From a virus: a stretch of DNA of 20,720 nucleotides. Position 1 is the stretch's first letter. Every line of letters begins with the position of its first letter. Shown one piece after another: positions 14,230 through 20,720 of the stretch. The translations under genes were made by a program, and so were the position numbers. The stretch covers positions 1 to 20,720 of the IMG/VR virus record IMGVR_UViG_3300006737_000290; one strand, 5' to 3'. Below the pieces are notes generated by a model, which was not told where the DNA came from, ran no database searches, and saw only the letters and a list, made by a program, of their open reading frames with translations.

Positions 14230-16697
14230 TATCCACCAATAGCAACTTCTAAAGTTACACCTACAACAGTTAAAGGTAATGGATCAGTTTGTCTTACAAA
14301 AATTTGTCCTGTATCTTGCCATGCTGGAGTTAACATAATTTTTATATCTTCCGTTTTTAAATTTGGTGGAGTTCCATATGGTTCTGTTGTACGTTGTTTT
14401 GCTTCTACTAATTTATCAGCAGTAGGGCCAGCAAATATTCCAGAACTTTCTAAAACACGCAACCAAATATGATTTAGATTTTTTACACGGCCTTGACCAA
14501 AAGCTTCTGTTTGTAATGCCAAAGGTAACGTCTGCAAATCGCTGTTATATGGCAAACCTATATGAACAACACTAGAAGCACGATCTAAGGTAACAGAACC
14601 ACTAGAAACTACTTTTTGTGGATGCACAGCACCATCAGCCAAAATGCTTACTGTCTTGCCTTCTAAATGTGATAATCCAGCAGTAAAAACATTTCTTGCA
14701 ACTTCAAAATTTGTTAGTCCTGTATTTCGTAAACTTGCTGGTAAATCTACGTCTAGTTTAACAGTTGCTACTGTTGCACTTGTAGTAGAAACAATATTGC
14801 ATCTGTAATAATTTGTGCCGTCTAGTAAAACAATTGCATCGCCAATATCATCAGTACTAGGTGGTGCATTAAATAAATTGTAATTAGCAGTTATCGTAAC
14901 GCTTTCACCTCTTGTGTAATTTGTACCGGCAGAAATAGTTACAGTACGACTAGCATCTGTATTTGTACCATTATAAGTTGCACCTGCGTCAACAAAAAAG
15001 CTATCACGTTGATTGTCGTATAATCTTGTACCCATACGTTCTATGTATCTTTTACTAGCACCATTTATAGTTCTTTGTATAACTGCATATAAAACATCAT
15101 CATTACCTTCAGAAACTGTTGCAACGCTTTCAAATTTACCATCTGTATCATGTTGATGCCATGCTCCTATTGTTTGTTCTGGAACATATGTAAGACCAAT
15201 TAATTTACCGTTACTGCTAACAAACCAAACAATAGGCATAGGAGCTTTTGCTAAACCCATATCTGTAATTGTTAAATTATCAAATAAATGTGGCGCACGA
15301 AGAGATAGATCTCCTGTAATAAATCCATTAGCTTGCCAGTTATAACCAAGTTCTCTTACATGACCACCACGAGATGCACAATAAACCATGCTGTTATTTA
15401 CAATTACTGGTTGTGCATTATTAGCACCAACATATGACTGTGGTTTTACTGATATAGATGTTGGTGTTATAGCGTCACTATTAACAGATGTAATGCGCCA
15501 TTCTGCTGATCCTGTAAGTAACAGTAAATTTGTTAACGGAACTATATGCCTAATGGTATTTGCTTCACGAGCAGCTACTTGAAACTTAATACGGTCATCA
15601 TCAGCTATCGGTAAACCAAAAGACATATTGCTTTCAGTTCCTGATTTTGTCATAAAAATACTTTGCGGTTCATTATTCGTACCTGCAAAAACTCTACGTT
15701 GTTCAAAATAAGATACCGCACCGGGGAAATTACCAGTACCTACAAATTCATTTTCATAAATAGGTGTTGTTCTAGAAAAATCTGGTGCAATATTATTATC
15801 AACAATAGTTGTTCCAGTTGATTCTCCTAAAAAACCAAAAATACCACCTTGCTCTTTATAAACTCTATATCTGGATGCACCAGTAACTGCGTTCCATGAA
15901 ATTGTATTTTTTGCACCTGTAACAAAAATATTATTATTTCCTGATCCAGAATTAGATGCTGCACTTTCATCAACTAAATTAGAAGCAACAGCAGTTACAA
16001 CATAAACATGAGCTTCATAAGTATCTGTATTTGTACTACTTGATGTAGGTATATATGGAGTAACAGACACACCTGTTGGTGCTGTCAAAGTACTAGTAAA
16101 ACTTATTGTTTTTAATTCCCATCTAGTTGCACCTAATCTTCTTAGTTCTTGTGGTGCATGATTAGGATGCACAATTGTCATAACGTCAGCAGATTGTACA
16201 TAATGTATATCAAATAATTCTGCTTCTAAATATGGTGATGGTATTTCATATGTCATGTCCGCAGGTAATGCATACCAATTTGTAGAGTTTGGTGGTTGGC
16301 TACCTGAGTGCGCTGTTTTTGCGTAATAATTTGTACCGCTATATTTAGCTATATCACCAACTACATAATTAGTGCTGTTATTCCATGCTGAACCGTCTGA
16401 ATAAAGTAATGTTTGACCTTGTGTATGGAATCTAAAATAGGTATTACCCATTTCAATTACCATTGTTTGCACAGTAGAAAATGTAAAAGATAATAACCTT
16501 GTTGCTTTTGTACTGTCTTTTACTTCTTTAACAAATGCAAACCCCGGCCTGTTTTCTGCTGGCCCTTGTGGTTTGGCAATAAAATTAAGCAATTTTGCTG
16601 CGCCTTGCTGATACTTAGCGTCATCAATACGACCAAACATTTCTGGTGATATCTCACCTCCAGAAAATGCTCTAGCAAACGTGCGTGTAACTGGCAT
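14229..16697 (-). CDS. Tail tubular protein B-like (tail nozzle) protein
   Basis: An 822-residue protein that would form the nozzle of the short tail, as T7 gp12 does. The N-terminus (FSGGEISPEMFGRID, then LLNFIAKPQGPAENRPGF) is typical of podovirus tube B / stabilisation proteins. A CBM5/12-like insert lies at about 105-143 (W105, TAHSGSQPP, W141) and an FN3-like domain at about 200-310 (APTGVSV, then ISWNAVTGASRYRVY). The rest is beta-rich. The Shine-Dalgarno GGGAGG overlaps the final codons and stop of tail tube A, so translation is likely coupled. The carbohydrate-binding-like insert has a relative in the tail fibre of this phage, which suggests a surface role. Confidence 0.88.
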   Translation of the reverse strand: MPVTRTFARAFSGGEISPEMFGRIDDAKYQQGAAKLLNFIAKPQGPAENRPGFAFVKEVKDSTKATRLLSFTFSTVQTMVIEMGNTYFRFHTQGQTLLYSDGSAWNNSTNYVVGDIAKYSGTNYYAKTAHSGSQPPNSTNWYALPADMTYEIPSPYLEAELFDIHYVQSADVMTIVHPNHAPQELRRLGATRWELKTISFTSTLTAPTGVSVTPYIPTSSSTNTDTYEAHVYVVTAVASNLVDESAASNSGSGNNNIFVTGAKNTISWNAVTGASRYRVYKEQGGIFGFLGESTGTTIVDNNIAPDFSRTTPIYENEFVGTGNFPGAVSYFEQRRVFAGTNNEPQSIFMTKSGTESNMSFGLPIADDDRIKFQVAAREANTIRHIVPLTNLLLLTGSAEWRITSVNSDAITPTSISVKPQSYVGANNAQPVIVNNSMVYCASRGGHVRELGYNWQANGFITGDLSLRAPHLFDNLTITDMGLAKAPMPIVWFVSSNGKLIGLTYVPEQTIGAWHQHDTDGKFESVATVSEGNDDVLYAVIQRTINGASKRYIERMGTRLYDNQRDSFFVDAGATYNGTNTDASRTVTISAGTNYTRGESVTITANYNLFNAPPSTDDIGDAIVLLDGTNYYRCNIVSTTSATVATVKLDVDLPASLRNTGLTNFEVARNVFTAGLSHLEGKTVSILADGAVHPQKVVSSGSVTLDRASSVVHIGLPYNSDLQTLPLALQTEAFGQGRVKNLNHIWLRVLESSGIFAGPTADKLVEAKQRTTEPYGTPPNLKTEDIKIMLTPAWQDTGQIFVRQTDPLPLTVVGVTLEVAIGG

Positions 16698-16700
16698 TGA

Positions 16701-17369
16701 TTACCTCCCAGAAGTCCAAGGAACTATATGTTCTACCGTAATATCTCGATGTAAATTGTCTGATTGTTTTGCTTGTGTTAAATATCCTTGCATCATTTGT
16801 ATACTACGTTTTGCTTCTGCTGCTCCTTGATCTCCTTTTATAATAGGCCCTGCCAGCATTGATGCTAGATGCCATGACAATGTAGTTACAAATAAAGGAG
16901 AAAATAACGATGGGTCAGTTATATATGCTTGATATCTCAACATTGCATTTTCTTGATTTGTATAAATATACGCTCCTTCTACTGCAAATTGTTGTGGTGA
17001 ATATTGCCCTGCCACAATTGTTGGTGCATAGTTAGATGTTATTCCTCCCGGAGTATCACCAGCAGACATTCTTGTAGCGTAATCGTTTTGTGCTGTAGGA
17101 GATATTATTGCAACAGGATTCATCATATCCGCAGGTGCTGCGTATGCATAATCCCATTGGTCAAGAGTATTTGTAGTAAGTGCTAAATTTTCACGTTTTG
17201 CTGCAAAATTCCAATTATACATTTCTAACAAATTGTTCCTAGCAATTGGATAAAAACGTGCAGCTTTTTCCGCTTGTGCTGATCCTTCTGGTGGATTTAG
17301 CGAAGCTATTGTTGCATCATCACCCAAATGAGCTAGGGCAAGATTGCAAATATCTACTTCAGTTGCCAT
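16701..17369 (-). CDS. Tail tubular protein A-like (head-tail adaptor) protein
   Basis: A 222-residue protein matching in length and N-terminal pattern (DICNLALAHLGDDATIASL, then RFYPIARNNLLEMYNWNFA) the gp11-type adaptors that join portal and nozzle in podoviruses; BPP-1-type phages have close relatives. Its place right before tube B supports this. AGGAG is seven bases before the ATG, just past the U-tract of a strong terminator. Its transcript must therefore come from read-through, because no promoter box is seen between the terminator and this gene. Confidence 0.85.
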   Translation of the reverse strand: MATEVDICNLALAHLGDDATIASLNPPEGSAQAEKAARFYPIARNNLLEMYNWNFAAKRENLALTTNTLDQWDYAYAAPADMMNPVAIISPTAQNDYATRMSAGDTPGGITSNYAPTIVAGQYSPQQFAVEGAYIYTNQENAMLRYQAYITDPSLFSPLFVTTLSWHLASMLAGPIIKGDQGAAEAKRSIQMMQGYLTQAKQSDNLHRDITVEHIVPWTSGR

Positions 17370-17381
17370 TACATCTCCTAT

Positions 17382-17418
17382 AAAAAGAGGAGGATAGCAG
17401 TAATACTACTAGCCCCCT
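17382..17418 (-). terminator. Strong intrinsic terminator between head and tail genes
   Basis: On the minus strand, arms AGGGGGCTAGTAGT (17418-17405) and ACTGCTATCCTCCT (17401-17388) enclose a three-base loop ATT. Of 14 pairs, 11 are Watson-Crick, two are G-U and one is a C-U mismatch. C and five T (17387-17382) follow. It sits where T7 has its late terminator, between the capsid and gene 11. It would lower expression of tail genes relative to head genes. Confidence 0.85.
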
Positions 17419-17442
17419 GTAAGTCAAATAAGAAGACTAAAC

Positions 17443-17736
17443 CTATTTACTAGCTGCTTCAAGTTGTTTAATAAGAGTATCTTTTGTTTGTCTTCTATCA
17501 AGTTCAAGACCGATAGTGCGACCATAAACTTCAAGTTCTGCTTTAGTCATCAATTCTAAATTAGTTTTCTTTACTTCAGATTCCACAGGTGTAGTAGACG
17601 CTACAGGTATCTGAGGTTCTTGACCACTAACTAATTCAAGATGCTTGCAATACTCTCCGTTATACTCAAATTCTTCGTCAGCTTCTCTTATAGATTGACC
17701 AACGAAACACTTAATTTTTGCTTTGTAAATAGGCAT
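17443..17736 (-). CDS. Small head-module protein with C-terminal HeH/LEM-like motif
   Basis: A 97-residue protein after the cement protein and before the terminator. Residues 1-38 appear beta-rich (YKAKIKCFVGQSIREADEEF) and a Pro/Thr/Val-rich linker follows. Residues 60-97 form a helix-extended-loop-helix pattern (LMTKAELEVYGRTIGLELD, then KDTLIKQLEAA), known from many phage proteins between capsid and tail genes. The HeH/LEM fold often contacts nucleic acid, but its role in phage heads is not settled. No clear Shine-Dalgarno precedes the ATG, and the cement stop codon is 14 bases upstream, so translation may depend on re-initiation. Confidence 0.75.
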   Translation of the reverse strand: MPIYKAKIKCFVGQSIREADEEFEYNGEYCKHLELVSGQEPQIPVASTTPVESEVKKTNLELMTKAELEVYGRTIGLELDRRQTKDTLIKQLEAASK

Positions 17737-17750
17737 AAGTCGTTTTTAGT

Positions 17751-18182
17751 TTAAGCTACGGTAAAGCCAGAAGCATAAAACTTCCTACCGTCACCGATTG
17801 TTTCTACCACATCAGCAGTAACTTTACCAGCGTTAAAAGTACCTGCAATTGTGTATCTAGCACCTAAATATCTTTGGCCTTTGCCAGCAATATCTGGGTT
17901 AATACGAACAACTACATTTTTACCTAGTGTTAATGCTGCTGTAAGGATAGCATCAGTACTACCAATAACAGTAGGAGAACCTAAGTTTGCTGCTGCACTA
18001 CTAATAACTTCAAACTTTACGCTTGTACCATTAGCTAATGCTTCTGTTACTGCAAAGTTCATATATAAAGCAGTACCTTCACCTACATCTCTAGCAACAC
18101 TTAAGTCGATAGTGTTAGTAGATACAGCAGTTGTAGTTAATGCTTGATCTTCGCTCACTCTGAGCAGTTTGTCTGTAATCAT
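17751..18182 (-). CDS. Bbp16-like capsid cement protein
   Basis: A 143-residue protein directly after the major capsid gene. Its start (MITDKLLRVSEDQALTTTAV, then NTIDLSVARDVGEG) and end (YLGARYTIAGTFNAGKVTAD) match my memory of the Bbp16 cement protein family of BPP-1-like phages. These proteins sit on the capsid surface and stabilise it. The rest is beta-rich, fitting a jelly-roll. GGAG lies 11 bases before the ATG, rather far. A degenerate promoter box and a weak hairpin lie in the 45-base gap behind the capsid gene, so its level may be set apart from that of the capsid. Confidence 0.82.
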   Translation of the reverse strand: MITDKLLRVSEDQALTTTAVSTNTIDLSVARDVGEGTALYMNFAVTEALANGTSVKFEVISSAAANLGSPTVIGSTDAILTAALTLGKNVVVRINPDIAGKGQRYLGARYTIAGTFNAGKVTADVVETIGDGRKFYASGFTVA

Positions 18183-18205
18183 TTTAAGAAAATCTCCAAA
18201 AAAAT

Positions 18206-18238
18206 AGTATAAAAAAACTTGTAACTATTAAGTCACAC
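18206..18238 (-). promoter_or_regulatory. Degenerate fourth promoter box, overlapping a weak hairpin
   Basis: GTGTGACTTAA (18238-18228) spans the end of the capsid gene. With one base deleted it matches GTGTGACCGTAA at ten of eleven positions. After TAA, exactly 16 bases precede TATACT (18211-18206), a good -10. The same bases can form a six-pair hairpin (GTGACT/AGTTAC with one G-U, loop TAAT, 18236-18221) followed by AAG and seven T. A weak terminator is therefore an alternative reading. The GTGTGAC part is also dictated by the C-terminal capsid codons. Confidence 0.4.
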
Positions 18239-19247
18239 GAGCTTCAGCATTGATCAAGGCATCTACTCTTCTAAGAGGTACTCCTAAGAATGATAGGTAG
18301 CTTTGTGCAGATCCAAACTGTGATAAACCTTCTTGTATTGATAATACGTTTTGTGATTTATCTAATGCAGCAATACTCATGCCTGAGTGAACAGTTCTAT
18401 TCATATAGAATGCTGCTCTTCCCATTGCCATATTAGGTATTCTGTATAATGCTCTAGCCATCAATTTAACTAAGTTAGTTGATGCAGCAGCAGTTTGTGT
18501 ATTAGCACTACCGAGCAGGTCAGAAATGTCAACATTACAGATACGAACAACGTATCTCCAATCTTTAACAACCAAACCGTTTTTCCATTGGTAACGAGTA
18601 GCAAAAGCTTGTAGTCTTGTACCGTCACTATTGTAAACAGTTTGCTCACCAAGATCTTCGTGAGTTAAACCTGCTTTAGATCCTTTAGGAAAAGGACAAT
18701 AAACAGTATTGTCACCCCAAACAACTAGATATACAGATGCGTTATCAGAACCTGATCCACCTGCATCAAGAATGTTTACAGCATTATCAGCAGAAAGATC
18801 ACCGTATCTTGGTGCTAAACCTAGAAACTTTTTAGGATCTGTTCCGGGATTACCGTAAAACATTGTTTCTGCTTGAGTCTGGTTCATTGCTTCCAAAAAC
18901 GCAGTATCTTCAGATAAACGAAACTGTGCGGTGTTACCATTTAACATCGCTAAGTCTTTGTCTACTTCAGAGCGTGCTTCTAGGATTCCGCAAGCTTCAT
19001 CAATCTGTGCTGTTGTTGATTTGCTTGATGGAATACCTTGGTTTAATGCTCTCCAGTAAACACCGGGTAAACCTGTTCTAATAACTACACGTTCACCAGT
19101 AGGTAAATTACCTTCTTTAAAAACGCAGTCATCTAGTATTTCGTTGCTCTGTGATAACAGTTCTGCAACAATTGGAACTCTACCGTCTGGGTCAGATCTT
19201 TTTGCCCAATCCGCTAGTGTTAAATTTGAGGTTGAGAGTGTAGCCAT
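18228..19247 (-). CDS. Major capsid protein, Bbp17 / epsilon15 gp7-like
   Basis: A 339-residue shell protein with an HK97-type fold by family. The N-terminus (LSTSNLTLADWAKRSDPDG, then LPTGERVVIRTGLPGVYWR and STTAQIDEACGILEARSEVD) is the recognisable signature of this BPP-1-like group, as are QAETMFYGNPGTDPKKFLGL and the C-terminal FLGVPLRRVDALINAEA. Length is normal for the family. Scaffold upstream and cement protein downstream agree. AAGGAG, seven bases before the ATG, overlaps the scaffold stop codon, suggesting coupled translation. No delta-domain or protease is fused. Confidence 0.93.
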   Translation of the reverse strand: MATLSTSNLTLADWAKRSDPDGRVPIVAELLSQSNEILDDCVFKEGNLPTGERVVIRTGLPGVYWRALNQGIPSSKSTTAQIDEACGILEARSEVDKDLAMLNGNTAQFRLSEDTAFLEAMNQTQAETMFYGNPGTDPKKFLGLAPRYGDLSADNAVNILDAGGSGSDNASVYLVVWGDNTVYCPFPKGSKAGLTHEDLGEQTVYNSDGTRLQAFATRYQWKNGLVVKDWRYVVRICNVDISDLLGSANTQTAAASTNLVKLMARALYRIPNMAMGRAAFYMNRTVHSGMSIAALDKSQNVLSIQEGLSQFGSAQSYLSFLGVPLRRVDALINAEARVT

Positions 19248-19258
19248 TTAATAACTCC

Positions 19259-19942
19259 TTACTTAGTTTGCTGATTAGAATATAGTGCGTTTGCTATGCC
19301 GTTAAAATCTTTTGGAACATTGGATTTACCAGTAGCACCTTGAGAATTACCAACATAACTGTCTTCACTAATTGCCTTACCTGCTCTGTACATAAACCTG
19401 ATTATTTCAGGATGATTTCCAAAGCCTGTTTCTTGTAGCAGCGATTTTAAAGAATCAGAACCAAAAGCTTCTAGAGATTTTTTTGCAATGTCTAAATTAG
19501 CATTTAAATTTTCACCACCAAACTCTTCATCTGATTGTGAATCATTAGCCCAATCTATTTTTGCTTGCTCCATAGCTTTGGCTTGTTTTTCCTGTATTAC
19601 AGGAGCAACTTTGTCCAATACTTTTTGTGCATCTTTTTGTGGCAGGTCAAGTTCTTTAGCGACTTCACCGAATGCATTAACTACATCGGGGTCGAGTTCT
19701 TCAGATTCGTCAGTAATCTGTGTGTTGAACTCGTATGTTTCAGGCGCACCTTCTGGTTTTTCCTGATCGCTAGTTTCACTTTCAACAGCGGTTTCATCCG
19801 AAACTTGTTGATCCTGTACACCTTCAGTTTGCTGCTGGGTGTCAGTAGTCGTTTCAGTTGATTGCTCAGTTGTTGCGTCTACTGGCTGCTGCGAATCACC
19901 TTCATTGGTTTGGTTGGCTTCCGTCATCAGCGTTTCTGACAT
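19259..19942 (-). CDS. Head scaffolding protein
   Basis: A 227-residue acidic protein just before the capsid gene. Residues 1-75 are Gln/Thr/Glu-rich and disordered-looking. From about 80 the pattern ELDPDVVNAFGEVAKELDL, then KVAPVIQEKQAKAMEQAKID and FGNHPEIIRFMYRAGKAISE, matches scaffolds of BPP-1-like and related podoviruses. The middle is probably coiled coil and the short C-terminus would bind capsid subunits. An AAGGAG is seven bases before the ATG at 19942, which favours this start over Met6 even though it overlaps the Bbp19-like gene by 41 bases in another frame. Confidence 0.85.
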   Translation of the reverse strand: MSETLMTEANQTNEGDSQQPVDATTEQSTETTTDTQQQTEGVQDQQVSDETAVESETSDQEKPEGAPETYEFNTQITDESEELDPDVVNAFGEVAKELDLPQKDAQKVLDKVAPVIQEKQAKAMEQAKIDWANDSQSDEEFGGENLNANLDIAKKSLEAFGSDSLKSLLQETGFGNHPEIIRFMYRAGKAISEDSYVGNSQGATGKSNVPKDFNGIANALYSNQQTK

Positions 19943-20246
19943 TTTTTTGCTCCTTGATCATTGTCGGATACAGTTCTGGGCAGAGAGTGTGAACCAAGTT
20001 AAGTAATTGCAAACCATAATTTCTGTTACCTTCGCTAAATGACATTGCCATTGCGTTAGTGTTGAACGATGATCGAAATACACCTGCTTGCTCCAGAAGT
20101 CTCCAGACTAATCTGCGACCCCTCTTGCTGCTCATGAGCCATTTAATATCCGATTCTTCGTTCTGTCGGTCAATTCTTTCTGCGGACTTTTTATTGTCTT
20201 TAGATTTCTGTTGACTTTTAAGATCGAGAGGATTGTATTCGCTCAT
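19902..20246 (-). CDS. Bbp19-like phage protein
   Basis: A 114-residue protein with the Bbp19 family core at about 32-98 (DIKWLMSSKRGRRLVWRLLE, then AGVFRSSF, EGNRNYGLQLLNL and CPELYPTMIKE). Members occur beside portal or scaffold genes in podoviruses; their function is not established. The N-terminal 30 residues are charged. No usable Shine-Dalgarno is present, and the putative promoter at 20252-20285 would begin transcription within a base or two of the ATG. The message may thus be leaderless for this gene, or this promoter may mainly serve the scaffold and capsid. Confidence 0.85.
   Translation of the reverse strand: MSEYNPLDLKSQQKSKDNKKSAERIDRQNEESDIKWLMSSKRGRRLVWRLLEQAGVFRSSFNTNAMAMSFSEGNRNYGLQLLNLVHTLCPELYPTMIKEQKNVRNADDGSQPNQ
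19950..19955 (-). promoter_or_regulatory. Shine-Dalgarno deciding the scaffold start
   Basis: AAGGAG lies seven bases before the ATG at 19942, inside the 3' end of the Bbp19-like gene. It fixes the longer of two possible scaffold starts and confirms the 41-base gene overlap. Confidence 0.75.
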
Positions 20247-20251
20247 GCTCT

Positions 20252-20285
20252 AATATATCTATCCATAACTATGTTACGGTCACAC
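20252..20285 (-). promoter_or_regulatory. Putative late promoter P3 (head genes)
   Basis: GTGTGACCGTAA (20285-20274) begins directly after the TAG of the small gene upstream. TATATT (20257-20252) follows after 16 bases, with AG next, as at 14196. The expected start falls near 20246, at the ATG of the Bbp19-like gene. The unit it would drive (Bbp19-like, scaffold, capsid, cement, HeH-like) ends at the terminator at 17382. Confidence 0.72.
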
Positions 20286-20468
20286 CTATGCCATTTTTGG
20301 ATATAACTTTTTTGCTTTTTCTTTGTCACTTGTTTTCTGACTTTTTTTAATAGCTTCATTAGTTGGCGCACCTTTTGATCCTTTTTTACGCATTTTTTCA
20401 CCAGAACCTTTTGCAATCCTGTCACGTTTTGCGTGTATGTTATCCCATAATCCTCTTTGTTTTCCCAT
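20286..20468 (-). CDS. Small basic phage protein, unknown function
   Basis: A 60-residue, very Lys/Arg-rich protein (MGKQRGLWDNIHAKRDRIAK, then SGEKMRKKGSKGAPTNEA). I recall similar short proteins with GLWDNIHAKR and KGAPT in marine podoviruses, of no known role. It has no membrane segment and no enzyme motif; binding nucleic acid would fit its charge. TGGAGA precedes the ATG by nine bases, at the end of the upstream gene. Another frame in the same bases (20243-20425) has no such support. Confidence 0.75.
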   Translation of the reverse strand: MGKQRGLWDNIHAKRDRIAKGSGEKMRKKGSKGAPTNEAIKKSQKTSDKEKAKKLYPKMA

Positions 20469-20470
20469 AA

Positions 20471-20620
20471 CTAACTATCTCCATACAATTGATCGGCAAT
20501 ACTTTTTGTTTTTCTTTTATCTTTTTTTTCTTTTAATCGTCTTTGTTTTTCTAGTTCCACCATTTTTCTAAATTGCTCTTTGTAAGCAGATGGCATACTT
20601 TGGAAATTAGGATCAGTCAT
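20471..20620 (-). CDS. Small basic protein (49 residues), unknown function
   Basis: Translation gives MTDPNFQSMPSAYKEQFRKM, then a Lys/Arg/Glu-rich helix and the ending ADQLYGDS. It ends two bases before the ATG of the next small gene, whose Shine-Dalgarno lies in its last codons, and begins two bases after the stop of the partial gene upstream. This tight packing favours a real gene. No good Shine-Dalgarno precedes its ATG, so re-initiation after the upstream gene is likely. No family is recognised. A coiled-coil or nucleic-acid-binding role is possible from composition only. Confidence 0.65.
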   Translation of the reverse strand: MTDPNFQSMPSAYKEQFRKMVELEKQRRLKEKKDKRKTKSIADQLYGDS

Positions 20621-20622
20621 AA

Positions 20623-20720
20623 TTAAAACATTGATGGGTAAAGTTTTTTTAATTTTTCTAGTTCTTTTTTATCTTTTTCTGAAGCCATACCTCCATCTAT
20701 TTTTGTTTTTATAAGTGTTA
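20623..20720 (-). CDS. C-terminal part of a small protein, start beyond the right edge
   Basis: The frame is open from the window edge to the TAA at 20625-20623 and gives 31 residues: TLIKTKIDGG followed by MASEKDKKELEKLKKLYPSM and a last F. The internal Met has GGAGG only one to two bases in front, too close for initiation, so the true start is probably outside the window. The end is helical and Lys/Glu-rich. Function unknown. Confidence 0.55.
   Translation of the reverse strand, partial: TLIKTKIDGGMASEKDKKELEKLKKLYPSMF

Noticed and set aside
20243-20425. Alternative minus-strand 60-codon frame overlapping the small basic gene
   Set aside because: It has no Shine-Dalgarno, would run through the promoter box, and competes with the better-supported frame at 20286-20468.

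Overview
The window is a block of late (structural) genes from a tailed bacteriophage with a short, podovirus-type tail. All genes lie on the minus strand, almost without gaps. The AT-rich sequence and the tail-fibre motifs suggest a marine phage. The head proteins look like those of the Bordetella BPP-1 / epsilon15 group (Bbp19-, Bbp17- and Bbp16-like). The tail and internal-protein order follows T7: tail tube A, tail tube B, internal proteins, giant ejection protein, fibre. HMO-2011-type marine podoviruses come to mind, but that is recollection and was not searched. No RNA polymerase, terminase, portal, integrase, tRNA or CRISPR is visible. A portal gene probably lies beyond the right edge.

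Layout in transcription order, right to left. 20720-20286: three small genes of unknown function, the first cut by the window edge. 20246-17443: head module with a Bbp19-like protein, scaffold, major capsid, cement protein and a small HeH/LEM-like protein. 17418-17382: a strong intrinsic terminator. 17369-14229: tail tubes A and B. 14151-2772: two internal virion proteins and a 2809-residue polyvalent protein carrying one ADP-ribosyltransferase (ART) domain, a second ART-like domain and an HExxH metallopeptidase domain. 2708-1: tail fibre, C-terminus missing. No gene-free stretch exceeds 300 bases; the longest gaps are about 60-80 bases and hold regulatory sites.

Three gaps share a 12-base box, GTGTGACCGTAA, immediately after a stop codon. 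Each box is followed, exactly 16 bases later, by a -10-like hexamer (TATATT, TATATT, TAACCT). A degenerate fourth copy follows the capsid gene. This looks like a phage-specific late promoter read by host-type RNA polymerase with a phage factor. The copies would start transcription of the head genes, the internal/ejection genes and the fibre gene.

Other points of interest: a probable overprinted gene inside the giant gene (6827-7228); a cupredoxin-like domain with a full set of candidate copper ligands, inserted in a decapeptide-repeat array of the tail fibre; and a carbohydrate-binding-like module that occurs in both the fibre and tail tube B. All functional calls rest on reading the sequence from memory of families, with no database search.
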